A stretch of DNA of 64,000 nt from Shewanella sp. HN-41 (lineage in GTDB: Bacteria; Pseudomonadota; Gammaproteobacteria; Enterobacterales; Shewanellaceae): the NCBI RefSeq assembly GCF_000217915.1, contig NZ_AFOZ01000013.1:186001-250000 (forward strand), read 5' to 3'. The position numbers and the translations under genes were made by a program. Shown piece by piece: positions 28,562-37,646 of the stretch. Below the pieces are notes generated by a model. The model ran no database searches, had not been told where the DNA came from, and saw nothing but the letters and a program-made list of their open reading frames with translations. The stretch's first letter is position 1, and every line of letters begins with the position of its first letter.

Positions 28562-28783
28562 ATGTTACGTCCGCTGATCTTCGGTTTAGTTGCTTCTGCA
28601 TCTTGGTTTATTTACCAGGATGTTTCTGCTTACTTTGGCGTTGAAACAATTGATAAGTCATTTATTGCAACCGTGCAGCATAAGGTTGAAGAACGCAAAG
28701 CCAAGGCTGCCCGTGAGCAGTATGCCCAGCAAGCAAAGATAAATGTTGTAGATTGCAGCATCACAAAGACATGTACTAACTGA
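28562..28783 (+). CDS. Small membrane-anchored hypothetical protein
   Basis: 73 residues. One N-terminal hydrophobic segment (LIFGLVASASWFIYQD) is followed by an amphipathic, Lys/Ala/Gln-rich helix (HKVEERKAKAAREQYAQQAK) and a C-terminal pair of cysteines (VDCSITKTC). GAGGTTTAGATATC precedes the ATG. It is not recognised, but the composition is a plausible protein, and a hairpin (28803-28834, AAAGAGACCA / TGGTC..TCTTT, no T tract) follows it. Confidence 0.6.
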   Translation: MLRPLIFGLVASASWFIYQDVSAYFGVETIDKSFIATVQHKVEERKAKAAREQYAQQAKINVVDCSITKTCTN

Positions 28784-29019
28784 GTCGTATTGCTAACCCG
28801 TTAAAGAGACCAAGTGATTCGATGGTCGCTCTTTAGGAGCTTTAGGAGCTAGAGCTTTAGGTGGGAGGCGCAGTTAGCGTGACTTGTGTTTAAAAATGTA
28901 TAGCGTTTAAAAAAGCATAGCGTTTAAAAAGGCGTAGATCTGTCTACCTTAAGGGAACCTATGCCCAATTCAATTGGAACAGTGATGGCCGCATTATTGT
29001 ACCGCATAGCCTTTGCCTG

Positions 29020-29447
29020 TTAAGCAGGTGGCATTGGCTTTTCAAATTCTACGGCGGCAGGTGTTGGTGTAGCTTGTGACTGTTGGGCTTGGGCCTTCGC
29101 GGCATTTCTCTCGGCGCGGCGATTACTCGATCTTTGTCCTACCAATCCAACGACGGCACCCGCAGCGCGGCAGCACTCTTATCATTATCTGTCATGGCCG
29201 CGGCACCAGAGGCAATGGCCGTCCCTTTTAGCACTCCGCCCCTTTGTTTTTCTGTTGCTGCCGCCGTCGCCATGGTGGGAGCCTAGCCTGTTTGTGTGAT
29301 TACCCATGCAATGCAAGCTTCTTCATCTGCTTTTTGTGTTTCTGGTGTTTGTCCCTGTGCAGGGTAAACATATTGAGCACCGTAGCAAATTGGGCTGATA
29401 GTGACAGCAGTGATAACGGCGAAGGATAAAAAGCTGAATTAAGCCAT
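29020..29447 (-). pseudogene. Decayed glycine-zipper envelope protein gene
   Basis: Read on the minus strand from ATG 29447, the pieces are FLSFAVITAVTISPICYGA (signal peptide), YVYPAQGQTPETQKADEEAC, then an in-frame TAG after ITQTG. The same frame continues with ATAAATEKQRGGVLKGTAIA and DNDKSAAA, after which a one-base shift leads to AGAVVGLVGQRSSNRRAE and a stop at 29020. An early in-frame TAA also follows the ATG. The pattern (YPxQGQ..Q..D..C..W...QTG, then an Ala/Gly zipper) is that of small YMGG/glycine-zipper lipoproteins. Several independent lesions argue for true decay. The flank 29448-29687 shows nothing else. Confidence 0.65.
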
Positions 29448-29687
29448 TCGACAGATCTAGCGCACTCGAGCAATGAGTCTAGTCGTTTTAAGCTAATGTT
29501 GGTGGCAATTTGGTCAGCCTAGAGGTAAAGAGCTTAAGAGCGGCTAAGCCTCGGACGGTCGCTTCCATGATAGCTCTTCATTGAGTTAATCCCTGTGTAC
29601 ATCAGATAACCATTTTTACCAAAATTTATGGCTGTCCGCTCTTTTCTCGACTCTTTTCTCCTATGGCTCCATTTGGCCCTAAAATAC

Positions 29688-29718
29688 AAAACGCCTGATG
29701 AGTCTCATCGGGCGTTTT
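29688..29718. terminator. Bidirectional hairpin terminator
   Basis: AAAACGCCTGATGA pairs with TCATCGGGCGTTTT (one G-U pair) around a 4-nt loop, with A and T tracts on either side. It lies downstream of the minus-strand lipoprotein gene (stop at 29797). Confidence 0.75.
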
Positions 29719-29796
29719 AGGTGGAACTAAGTGTCAACTTATTTCAATACTAGACACTCTAAATTAATTACATCTAAGGCGTTTAGTGTAGATTAG

Positions 29797-30255
29797 TTAG
29801 TAAGTTTCATAGGAGAAGTACCAACCATTTGATAGTGGCATATCAAAATAATAGCGTTTCATCTTATCTCTTATGCTAGCTTTATCAGTTTTATCATCAT
29901 ATAATTTTGGGTTTTTTAGGTTGAAGTTTAAATAGAATACGGTGGCTGTATTAAAAAAACCCTCACCAAAATAAATGAGTTGTAATCGACATTCTCCATC
30001 TCTCCGATTAATATAAATAGAATCTCTTTCTAGTTGTTTTAAATTATTAGCTATAATTGGGTGTTTCTTATCGTTGCTGGTAATCTCTACGATTTCGCCA
30101 CTGGCAAGATCCTCAAATTGAGAACACGATTGCTTTGCTAGCTCATTATACAGAACCGAATTATCATAATAATGTTTTATAACTTCATCATCTGTAACAT
30201 TACGATGTGAACAACCTGATATTATCAATAAAATTAGCAATAACATTTTTTTCAT
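29797..30255 (-). CDS. Small lipoprotein downstream of putative toxin
   Basis: 152 residues with a lipoprotein signal (MKKMLLLILLIISGC, Cys15). The mature part is acidic, with motifs such as SCSQFEDLASGEIVEI, and no recognised domain. It starts 20 bp after the putative polymorphic toxin gene on the same strand and is equally AT-rich, so both probably arrived together. Position suggests an immunity protein or an accessory factor for the toxin; this is inference only. Confidence 0.6.
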   Translation of the reverse strand: MKKMLLLILLIISGCSHRNVTDDEVIKHYYDNSVLYNELAKQSCSQFEDLASGEIVEITSNDKKHPIIANNLKQLERDSIYINRRDGECRLQLIYFGEGFFNTATVFYLNFNLKNPKLYDDKTDKASIRDKMKRYYFDMPLSNGWYFSYETY

Positions 30256-30275
30256 GAAAATACCTCTAAACTCAG

Positions 30276-31523
30276 TTAATGTCTTTTAGTTGCAACATAC
30301 CAACAAAATCTCACTGTACCACTTTGCACTAAACACCATGCTTCTCCTCCTGAAGGTCCGCTTCCTAAATATCCGCCACTATTACCCAAATCACCAGAAC
30401 CCTCACCACCGCCAGAACCAATATTTGATCCTGAGTCATTCGCTTCTTCAGCTACTTCTGGATATGAGTCAATAGATTCATCATCTAAACAGCTTAATAA
30501 ATTAGAATCATTTTGATTCTTATCAAAAACTTCATCGTGATATTTGATACCTCTCATGACTTCTTCTGGGTCACCAGAATTATCACCAGTGTTCAATACA
30601 AAGTTTACCCCGCCTTTAAACCAGCTACCGTCAATACCGTGTTGACCTTGTGCGGCTGCGGAAAAACTTAAAATGTAATCAGTTGACATGCCCATTGCTC
30701 TTAAATTTGCACCATATAAAAAGTTACCCATAGACGAACTACCTACAAAATCGGTGTTTTGAGCATGAGTTAAATCTAAAGCGCCACCATATTTATGCAT
30801 CACGTAAGCACGAGCAAAAACAGCAGCAGCAATATCATGTGGAAATGCTTGGTCCATTTTTTGAGACCATGCTTTTGATGTTCTTAATAAATTGTTCACA
30901 TTTAATGGGGTGTTTCCAGTTTGAGTAACAGGAGCCGTGGTTGGTGGTCTATTACCATCATTACACTGTGCGGCTTCTCCAATGCTACTGGTGCTAATTG
31001 CAGTTGATAAGCTAGAGGAGACCGCCTGCATTTGAAATGACGTTGAATTTAATTGAATTCTAGGTTCTACAGGATCTCTTGGAGCTTTACTTTTTACAGT
31101 CTGTAGGCCTATATATATAGTTGTACTGCCTGTAGTTATATTTTCATCATGAATAACAGTATATGTGTAATCTACGAGTGAAGTTAATGGTTGTAAAGAA
31201 ATTGAAATGTCTGAGCTATATATATTGTTTAGTTTTTTTGCTATTACAAATTGATTGGCTGCAAAACTTATATCCTCAGCCAAAATGATAGTGCCAGAAC
31301 TGTTTTTAATTTTTATTCGATAGGCACCATCTTTTTTTATACTTGAGTCAGCCACAAAGTATGTATCATTTAAATTGACATTTTTTATATTTACACAAGC
31401 AGTTTCTCTATACGCACTTACCTTTTTTGTGGTATTAGGTAAGACATCATCACAAGCATTAGCAGAAGCTATATTTCCCAAAAAAATTAATACACCAATA
31501 GGTACAGTGTACTTGCGAATCAA
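30276..31523 (-). CDS. Secreted protein with putative type-44 polymorphic toxin domain
   Basis: 415 residues. The signal peptide (~1-23, ending SANA) is followed by a cysteine-bearing beta-rich N-terminal region (to ~160), a linker rich in Ser/Thr, and a domain at ~205-330 with SMGNFLYGANLRAMGMS, YILSFSAAAQGQHG and GDNSGDPEEVMRGIKYHDE. The pattern 'GNFxYGAxxxAxG...GDxxxDPxxVxxGIxYH' resembles the polymorphic toxin type 44 family. The C-terminus is Gly/Ser-rich and ends with paired cysteines. It is strongly AT-rich against its neighbours, a sign of transfer. No secretion system genes are beside it, so a periplasmic or Sec-dependent role is possible. Confidence 0.55.
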   Translation of the reverse strand: MIRKYTVPIGVLIFLGNIASANACDDVLPNTTKKVSAYRETACVNIKNVNLNDTYFVADSSIKKDGAYRIKIKNSSGTIILAEDISFAANQFVIAKKLNNIYSSDISISLQPLTSLVDYTYTVIHDENITTGSTTIYIGLQTVKSKAPRDPVEPRIQLNSTSFQMQAVSSSLSTAISTSSIGEAAQCNDGNRPPTTAPVTQTGNTPLNVNNLLRTSKAWSQKMDQAFPHDIAAAVFARAYVMHKYGGALDLTHAQNTDFVGSSSMGNFLYGANLRAMGMSTDYILSFSAAAQGQHGIDGSWFKGGVNFVLNTGDNSGDPEEVMRGIKYHDEVFDKNQNDSNLLSCLDDESIDSYPEVAEEANDSGSNIGSGGGEGSGDLGNSGGYLGSGPSGGEAWCLVQSGTVRFCWYVATKRH

Positions 31524-31773
31524 TTTTTTAAATATAAATAATTGAGATTCATGATATTTCCTTTATCCATGATTTTGAAGCTGAAAACTATACACATCAA
31601 GATTAAAAAACTCAAACAAAATTCAACATATATCACACATGTTGGTTTCTTTTGCACTAATAAAAATTGCAAAAGATCGGGTATGCATAACTAAGTTCAG
31701 ATAAGCAGCCAACACAAAGCTAACGTAATACAGCTTGGGCAATGGATTAGGGATGAGCAAGATTGCAAGTCAA

Positions 31774-31810
31774 ATACCCCAATACTCTTAGGTTATTGGG
31801 GTATTTTTTA
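31774..31810. terminator. Hairpin terminator
   Basis: ATACCCCAATA / TATTGGGGTAT form an 11-bp stem with a 9-nt loop and T6 on the plus strand. It sits 6 bp beyond the stop of the minus-strand DUF3144 gene and probably ends that gene, although the T tract is better in the plus direction. Confidence 0.65.
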
Positions 31811-31815
31811 AGTCG

Positions 31816-32109
31816 TTACTTCTGTGTTGCGCGGTAGTGGTCGAAGTTCTCAATATAATCTTCCAGATTGGCGTCGAGCATCTCTTTATAGCGCTCCATA
31901 TAATAGTCCATCATTTCCTGCTTTTTGGACTGCATTTGCTCCTTGCTTTCAAAACTGGTGGAGCCAAACCAAGCGTTGTAGCGGGCGACGGCCCACATAA
32001 AGGAAGCGCTGACCTCACCGGTTTGGATCTCGGTGTTCTGGTTTTGCTGGTTCGCTAGCTTAATGATCTCAGTTGCGCGGGCGTAAAAGGCTTTTTCGTT
32101 ATCAGACAT
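31816..32109 (-). CDS. DUF3144 family protein
   Basis: 97 residues from ATG 32109 (MSDNEKAFYARATEII), chosen because AGGAA lies 8 bp upstream; a TTG six bases earlier is less likely. It is a helical, charged cytosolic protein with the conserved SASFMWAVARYNAWFGSTSF segment of DUF3144. Function unknown; common in Shewanella and related marine bacteria. The gap 32110-32430 to the pyrC terminator holds no supported gene: an 81-codon ORF there has low-quality composition and overlaps this gene. Confidence 0.8.
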   Translation of the reverse strand: MSDNEKAFYARATEIIKLANQQNQNTEIQTGEVSASFMWAVARYNAWFGSTSFESKEQMQSKKQEMMDYYMERYKEMLDANLEDYIENFDHYRATQK

Positions 32110-32430
32110 CAGCAATTCCTGTTGTTGGGCAAAGTGGCTAAATAAAACGGGCGTGGTTTGCTTTCGCCCTTTGGGTTATTGCCACTTACCCTAAGATATT
32201 TTGCGGCCAAGGGACAGTCGCACATCTCACAGAATGCGTTGATATCACGCCAAAATAATGCGCCGAAACTCAATTTGGGATAGGTGTAACACTTTTCAGC
32301 GAGTAGCAAAACTCCACATGGTTTGGATGAGCCCGTCAGACACCTCAAAAACAACCATCACTTCAATCGGTTCATCCTTAATGCTTTATACAACGTCTTA
32401 ATTCCAGCAGGGAGCTGTGTACTAGGGAGG

Positions 32431-32459
32431 TTAAAAATAAAGCCGCAGATGCGGCTTTA
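32431..32459 (-). terminator. Terminator of pyrC
   Basis: TAAAGCCGCA / TGCGGCTTTA form a 10-bp stem with a 2-nt loop, followed on the minus strand by TTTTTA. It lies 54 bp past the pyrC stop. Confidence 0.8.
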
Positions 32460-32512
32460 GGGTAGTTGTGCTGATTTAAAACTGGCTAGAGAAATTTGGT
32501 TTACTCAATTAC

Positions 32513-33544
32513 TTATTTAACTTGCCAATCAATGGTTTCGCCTGCACGAATAGGCACTACGTTAGTGTCGCCCAACGGGTAAGTCGCGGGGACATTCCAT
32601 GGAGTTTTCACCAGTGTGATGGTATCGCTATTGCGTGGCAGGTTGTAAAAATCCGGGCCGTTAAAGCTGGCAAAGGCTTCGAGTTTATCTAGCGCATTGA
32701 CCGACTCAAACGCTTCGACATAGAGCTCAATGGCGGCGTGGGCGGTATAAGAGCCCGCGCAGCCACAGGCGGCTTCTTTTTTATCTTTGGCGTGGGGCGC
32801 CGAATCTGTGCCGAGGAAGAACTTTTTATTGCCGCTTGCCGCAGCCGCTAAAAGGGCTTGCTGGTGGGTATTACGTTTTAAAATCGGTAGGCAGTAGAAA
32901 TGTGGGCGAATACCGCCAGCCAGCATGTGATTGCGGTTATACAGCAAGTGGTGGGCCGTGATGGTTGCGGCCACATTGTCAGAGGCTTGGGTAACAAAAT
33001 CCACCGCATCTTTGGTGGTGATATGTTCAAGCACGATTTTAAGCTCGGGGAAATCGACGACAATTTTGCTTAAGGTCTTTTCGATAAAGACGCGCTCGCG
33101 GTCGAAAATATCAATCGCTGAATCTGTGACTTCACCGTGCACTAGGAACAACATGCCTACTTCTTGCATGGCTTTGAGGGCTGGGTAGATTTTTTTGAGA
33201 TCGGTCACGCCGGAATCTGAGTTAGTCGTCGCGCCCGCGGGGTAGAGTTTAGCGGCGACAATTTTACCCGAGGCTTTGGCTTTGCGGATTTCATCTGGAC
33301 TAGTTTTGTCGGTTAAATACAACACCATCAAAGGTTCAAACTGTGAGCCCGCTGGCACCTGCGCTTTAATGCGATCGTAATAGGCCAGTGCGGTTTCGGT
33401 ATCGATAGCGGGGGGCACTAAGTTTGGCATCACGATAGCGCGGCCCATATAGCGGCTGATGTCGCGCACTGTATCTTTAAGCTGGGCGCCATCCCTTAAA
33501 TGAATATGCCAGTCGTCTGGACGAGTGATTGTTATTGTAGTCAT
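32513..33544 (-). CDS. pyrC: Dihydroorotase
   Basis: 343 residues, class II length. [10 protein letters not shown] gives the metal-binding HxH near residue 13, [16 protein letters not shown] holds the carboxylated Lys near 100, HGEVTD and [10 protein letters not shown] give further His ligands, and FLGTDSAPH holds the catalytic Asp. It closes carbamoyl aspartate to dihydroorotate in pyrimidine synthesis. It is monocistronic, with its own terminator. The divergent sigma-54 efflux locus begins about 350 bp upstream. Confidence 0.97.
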   Translation of the reverse strand: MTTITITRPDDWHIHLRDGAQLKDTVRDISRYMGRAIVMPNLVPPAIDTETALAYYDRIKAQVPAGSQFEPLMVLYLTDKTSPDEIRKAKASGKIVAAKLYPAGATTNSDSGVTDLKKIYPALKAMQEVGMLFLVHGEVTDSAIDIFDRERVFIEKTLSKIVVDFPELKIVLEHITTKDAVDFVTQASDNVAATITAHHLLYNRNHMLAGGIRPHFYCLPILKRNTHQQALLAAAASGNKKFFLGTDSAPHAKDKKEAACGCAGSYTAHAAIELYVEAFESVNALDKLEAFASFNGPDFYNLPRNSDTITLVKTPWNVPATYPLGDTNVVPIRAGETIDWQVK

Positions 33545-33679
33545 AGGGTTTTGTCTTCTGATCGTTTTTGCTGCGAGGGTGGCGGGATCTTATGTGGCAA
33601 GGATTTTACTGTAAAGGGAAACTCGACGGTTTCGGCTAATAAATCTAGGTTCTAGATTCTAAGTCCAACTCTCCTCAAT

Positions 33680-33742
33680 CGGACACTTTTCAATAAACTG
33701 CCGCGGACACTTTTGAGGTTAAGTCCCTGTGTCCGCGGACAC
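33680..33742 (+). promoter_or_regulatory. Upstream activator sites of the sigma-54 efflux promoter
   Basis: One perfect 14-bp palindrome GTGTCCGCGGACAC (33729-33742) plus two related sites, CCGCGGACACTTTT (33701-33714) and the half site TCGGACACTTTT (33680-33691). They lie about 80-140 bp upstream of the predicted start, the usual place for NtrC-type activators. A further half site GTGTCCGC is at 33835-33842. The likely ligand is the regulator encoded at 38971. Confidence 0.7.
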
Positions 33743-33792
33743 TTTGTCGTTAAAAATTAGTTAATTTATTTAAAAACAATTAGTTAACTTAT

Positions 33793-33809
33793 TTGGCATA
33801 GGCTTTGCT
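33793..33809 (+). promoter_or_regulatory. Sigma-54 promoter of the efflux operon
   Basis: TTGGCATAGGCTTTGCT matches TTGGCAC-N5-TTGCT, with the invariant GG and GC separated by exactly 10 bp. Transcription would start near 33820, about 70 bp before the adaptor gene. Confidence 0.8.
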
Positions 33810-33889
33810 ATTTCCATCACATAGATTACCAATAGTGTCCGCTTGATTTTGCTGACACAGATGATCCAGACAGGGAAGCGAGTAACAAT

Positions 33890-35152
33890 ATGATAAAAGA
33901 TACCAGCGGCCAAGATACCCTCCTTGTGCCATCGACCACTAAACGCCTCAAATTACCCATGATCATTGCTGGCTGTACTTTATTAGTCAGTGCCTTAGTG
34001 TGGGCAAGTTTTGGAACCGATAGTGTGAGTAAATCCTTAAGCCGTAGCGATATCACCACGGCGACGCTCTATATGGGCACACTAACCCGCGATGTGGCGA
34101 CCACAGGTAAAATTGTGGCGGCTAATGCGCCGATTTTGTATAGCACTGAGGAAGGCACTGTGACGCTACTGAGTAACCCTGGCGACACAGTCAATAAAGG
34201 CGATGTGGTTGCCAAACTCGATAGCCCAAGACTCACGAATCAGTTAGAGCAGGCTAAGTCAGTATTAGCCGGCATGGAGAGTGCATTAGAGCGGGCTAAG
34301 TTGGATGCCAGACGCGATCAATTGCAGGCTTACCAAACCTTAGATATGGCAACGGTCGATCTTGAGGCCGCCGATAGGGAGAGCCGCCGCGGAGAGCTGC
34401 TTATTCAAAGTCAGCTAATTGGTCAAATTGATTATGAAAAGGGCAAAGATGATTTGCACAAGGCTAAGCTTAAATTTGCCCATGCTCAGCAGGAAGTGGC
34501 GCTAACCAAAGACACGCTCACCTTTGAAATAAAAAACAAAGCGTTAGAAGTCGAGCGCCAGAGTCTTGCGGTGCAAGAACTCGAGCGCCAAGTCGAAGCG
34601 CTGAATATCACGGCACCCGTTGCTGGCATCATAGGCAACTGGCTCACCGAACAAAAAACGCGTCTGAGCGCCAACCAACCCATCTTAACCGTCGTCGATT
34701 TAAGCGCCTATGAAGCTGAACTTGCCGTACCAGAGTCCTACGCCGACGATTTGGGGTTAGGTATGGAAGTCGAGTTGAGTTTCGGCAGCGTGAAGATAAT
34801 GGGTAAGTTATCGTCCATTTCCCCCGAAGTGCGTAATCGTGAAGTGACCGCAAGGGTGCAGTTTGAACAAAGCGATAGCTTAACATTGCGTCAGAATCAA
34901 CGTATCTCGGCCCGAGTATTGTTAGAACACAGGCCCAATGTGCTGATGGTAAAACGTGGCGACTTTATGACCAGTGGCGGTGGCGATAAGGTTTATCAAA
35001 TAGAGGGCGATTTAGCCAGTCGCCGCACAATCAAACTCGGTAGCACTAGCCTGAGCCAAGTCGAAGTGCTCGATGGTGGCAAAGCCGGCGATGAGTGGGT
35101 CATTTCAAGCACCAACCCCTTTAATAACGCCGAACAGGTCAGAATTCATTGA
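33890..35152 (+). CDS. HlyD/MacA-type periplasmic adaptor protein
   Basis: 420 residues. One N-terminal membrane anchor (about residues 25-45, LPMIIAGCTLLVSALVW) precedes a biotinyl-lipoyl half (GTLTRDVATTGKIVAANAP, NPGDTVNKGDVVAKLDSP), a long coiled coil (residues ~115-235) and a beta-barrel/MP domain. It would join the inner-membrane ABC permeases to an outer-membrane channel. It is the first gene of the sigma-54 driven locus, followed by a small membrane protein, an ATPase and two permeases. Substrate unknown; peptides or macrolide-like compounds are typical of the family. Confidence 0.85.
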   Translation: MIKDTSGQDTLLVPSTTKRLKLPMIIAGCTLLVSALVWASFGTDSVSKSLSRSDITTATLYMGTLTRDVATTGKIVAANAPILYSTEEGTVTLLSNPGDTVNKGDVVAKLDSPRLTNQLEQAKSVLAGMESALERAKLDARRDQLQAYQTLDMATVDLEAADRESRRGELLIQSQLIGQIDYEKGKDDLHKAKLKFAHAQQEVALTKDTLTFEIKNKALEVERQSLAVQELERQVEALNITAPVAGIIGNWLTEQKTRLSANQPILTVVDLSAYEAELAVPESYADDLGLGMEVELSFGSVKIMGKLSSISPEVRNREVTARVQFEQSDSLTLRQNQRISARVLLEHRPNVLMVKRGDFMTSGGGDKVYQIEGDLASRRTIKLGSTSLSQVEVLDGGKAGDEWVISSTNPFNNAEQVRIH

Positions 35153-35226
35153 TAACTGAAGGAATTTAACACCGCGGTGGCTAAGGTTAATGGCGAGCAT
35201 GCTGCGATATGGAATAGGAGCGAGAT

Positions 35227-35490
35227 ATGCACAATAAAGACTTTGATATTCGTGAGTTAATATCGCCAAAAATGTGCGGTGTGCTGGCCTTAGGGTTACT
35301 TGTGATAGCGGTAGAACTCGGTATCGGTGAGGCCAATAGCTGGTTTTTCCTCGGACTGAATTTGTTGGAGTGGATCAATCCTTTGGATGAGGTTCGCCAA
35401 GTGGGTGAGGTTTCGGTCGAAAGCGCCGACCTTATATTGGGCGCTTTTGTGTGGCTGTTAGAGTCTGTCGTTGAGCCATTTTTTGGCTGA
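35227..35490 (+). CDS. Small membrane protein in the efflux operon
   Basis: 87 residues with an AGGAG ribosome site. It reads as a charged N-terminus, one hydrophobic segment (MCGVLALGLLVIAVELGIG), an amphipathic stretch NSWFFLGLNLLEWINPLD, and a hydrophobic C-terminal part (LILGAFVWLLESVVEPFFG). It is not recognised. Location between the adaptor and the ATPase, in the same direction, suggests a transporter accessory subunit or the target or cargo of the pump. No homologue can be named. Confidence 0.6.
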   Translation: MHNKDFDIRELISPKMCGVLALGLLVIAVELGIGEANSWFFLGLNLLEWINPLDEVRQVGEVSVESADLILGAFVWLLESVVEPFFG

Positions 35491-35567
35491 TCCTGCGGTT
35501 ATGCATAACGCCGTTTAGACGCAGAGTCAGGGCGTAAAATTGATTTGATTATTTTAAGGAAATTAGC

Positions 35568-36314
35568 ATGTTATCTATGAAGAGTGTGAACAAGGTTTTT
35601 AAAACGGATTTAGTGGAAACCCACGCCCTGCGCGATTTTAACCTCGAAGTGAATGAAGGCGAGTTTGTCGCGGTAACGGGTCCTTCTGGCTCAGGTAAAA
35701 CGACTTTTTTAAATATCGCTGGGTTGCTCGAAGGTTTTACCCACGGTGACTATTTTCTCGATGGCATTAATGTCTCTAACCTCAGTGATAACAAGAGCGC
35801 CGCTATCCGTAACGAGAAAATCGGCTTTATCTTCCAAGGTTTTAACTTAATTCCTGACCTTAACTTGGCCGAAAATATCGAAGTGCCGCTACGCTACCGC
35901 GGTTTTAATGCCAAGGAACGCCAACGCCGCGTACAGCAGGCATTAGAGCAAGTGGGTTTAGCTTCACGCCTCAAGCATTTTCCTACTCAGCTTTCGGGCG
36001 GACAGCAACAAAGGGTGGCGATTGCCCGCGCATTAGCCGGTGAACCACGCTTCCTGCTCGCCGATGAACCTACGGGGAACCTCGACAGCTTAATGGCACG
36101 TCAAGTGATGGAGTTACTTGAAAATATCAATCAGGCGGGCACGACCATCATTATGGTAACCCATGACCCTGAACTGGCTCGCCGCGCCCAGCGCAATATT
36201 CAAATTGTCGACGGTCAAGTGTGTGATTTTACGATGTATCAGCCCCATGGCAGTGTGCAAACTGTGGTTACTCCGCACTCATTGGATAAACTTGTTGCCA
36301 ACGCCGACCGTTAA
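35568..36314 (+). CDS. ABC transporter ATP-binding protein (MacB/LolD type)
   Basis: 248 residues. Walker [10 protein letters not shown] is near residue 40, the Q-loop is in [28 protein letters not shown]-type sequence, the signature [16 protein letters not shown], Walker [13 protein letters not shown] and the H-loop MVTHDP. The 'FQ.FNL...' and 'EPTGNLDS' features place it with the MacB/LolD/FtsE group, whose permeases are of the mechanotransmission type rather than classical importers. It is 2 bp before the next permease frame, so it is translationally coupled. Powers the two FtsX-like permeases that follow. Confidence 0.9.
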   Translation: MLSMKSVNKVFKTDLVETHALRDFNLEVNEGEFVAVTGPSGSGKTTFLNIAGLLEGFTHGDYFLDGINVSNLSDNKSAAIRNEKIGFIFQGFNLIPDLNLAENIEVPLRYRGFNAKERQRRVQQALEQVGLASRLKHFPTQLSGGQQQRVAIARALAGEPRFLLADEPTGNLDSLMARQVMELLENINQAGTTIIMVTHDPELARRAQRNIQIVDGQVCDFTMYQPHGSVQTVVTPHSLDKLVANADR

Positions 36315-36325
36315 GGATGCGCATT

Positions 36326-37636
36326 ATGTTCTTTTATTATATTGACTTAGCTTGGCGCAGCATTAAGAAAACCCCTATGCTGTCGCTGTTAATGGTGTTG
36401 GCGATTTCGATTGGTATTGGTATCACGATCACCACGTTAAACGTGTACAAGATGATGTCGTTTAACCCAGCGGGTGAGCGTTCTGACGAGCTGAATGCGG
36501 TGCAGCTTTGGAGTCAAGGTCTCGATTCTTGGGACGAGTTTCACTCATTAGTGACTTATCAAGACGCGATGAATTTACGCAACAATACCTTACCCAAACG
36601 CCAAGCCGTGATGTTTCGTTCTGGGATGGCAGTACAAACAGACGATGTCAATTTTGTGCCTATTTTACAAGCTATAAGGGTGACGGATAGCGACTTTTTC
36701 AAGATGTTTGACGTGCCATTTTTATACGGCAACGTGTGGGATAAATCCGTCGACACTGAGCCTGCTTATCAAGTGGTGATTAGCGATAAACTCAATCAAA
36801 AATTGTTTGAGGGGCAAAACAGTGTTGGCAAAGTTATTTATCTTAATCGCAAGCCTTATCAAGTGGTTGGAGTGATTAAAGCCTGGAATCCTGAACCTAA
36901 ATACTACGATCCCACTAACGGTGCTTTTAACGAGTCGGAACAAATTTTTGTGCCGTTTTCGCTAACGCCTATCGAAGAGTTTGATGTATGGGGTAATACC
37001 TCGGGTTGGAAGTTTGAGCCGACGAATAGTTATAGCGATCGTCTTAACTCTGAAAAAGTGTGGTTGCTGTATTGGGTTGAGCTGCCAAATAAAGACGCTG
37101 TAGCCAGTTACCGTACTTGGCTGAGCAATTATGTCGCCGAACAAAAAGCCCTAGGCCGTTTTACGGATAATAAGTCTGCTGCTGACTCAGTCAAAGTCTC
37201 CGATGTGGCGACTTGGCTTGAATACAATCATGTGGTGCCCGAAGACAATAAAATCTTGGTTGGCTTGAGTGTGCTGTTTTTAAGTGTTTGTTTAGTCAAT
37301 ATATTAGGTTTGATGCTCACCAAGTTCCTCAAGCGAGCGCCCGAAGTGGGGGTACGCCGCGCAATCGGCGCTAGCCGTGCACAAATCTTCGCTCAATATA
37401 TGGTGGAGGTGGGCATGATTGGCTTACTAGGGGGCCTGCTGGGACTGGTTTGGGCCTATGCCTCACTTTACGGCTTATCGGCTCAGTTTGAGGTCGCTAA
37501 GGGCTTAACCCACTTATCGGCGAGTATGTGGATTATCACCCCAAGTATTGCGGTTGGCACAGCGTTATTAGCTGGCTTATATCCAGCATGGGTCGTGTGC
37601 CGCACTAAACCTAGCGTTTATCTAAAAAGCCAGTAA
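36326..37636 (+). CDS. FtsX-like ABC permease 1 (MacB type)
   Basis: 436 residues from ATG 36326 (MFFYYIDLAWRSIKKTP), chosen because AAGGA lies 8 bp upstream; the ATG at 36317 overlaps that site. One membrane segment near the N-terminus (MLSLLMVLAISIGIGITITTL) is followed by a large periplasmic domain (residues ~50-310) and three C-terminal segments with VGVRRAIGASRAQIFAQYMVE, the MacB/FtsX signature. It pairs with the second permease 10 bp downstream; the two probably form a heterodimer on the ATPase. Confidence 0.88.
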   Translation: MFFYYIDLAWRSIKKTPMLSLLMVLAISIGIGITITTLNVYKMMSFNPAGERSDELNAVQLWSQGLDSWDEFHSLVTYQDAMNLRNNTLPKRQAVMFRSGMAVQTDDVNFVPILQAIRVTDSDFFKMFDVPFLYGNVWDKSVDTEPAYQVVISDKLNQKLFEGQNSVGKVIYLNRKPYQVVGVIKAWNPEPKYYDPTNGAFNESEQIFVPFSLTPIEEFDVWGNTSGWKFEPTNSYSDRLNSEKVWLLYWVELPNKDAVASYRTWLSNYVAEQKALGRFTDNKSAADSVKVSDVATWLEYNHVVPEDNKILVGLSVLFLSVCLVNILGLMLTKFLKRAPEVGVRRAIGASRAQIFAQYMVEVGMIGLLGGLLGLVWAYASLYGLSAQFEVAKGLTHLSASMWIITPSIAVGTALLAGLYPAWVVCRTKPSVYLKSQ

Positions 37637-37646
37637 GGGACTCATT

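Noticed and set aside
29083-29429. Plus-strand ORFs of 60-70 codons
   Set aside because: They are antisense to the decayed glycine-zipper gene, whose minus-strand pieces make protein sense.
32109-32354. 81-codon minus-strand ORF before the DUF3144 gene
   Set aside because: It overlaps the DUF3144 start, has no ribosome site, and its composition is not protein-like.
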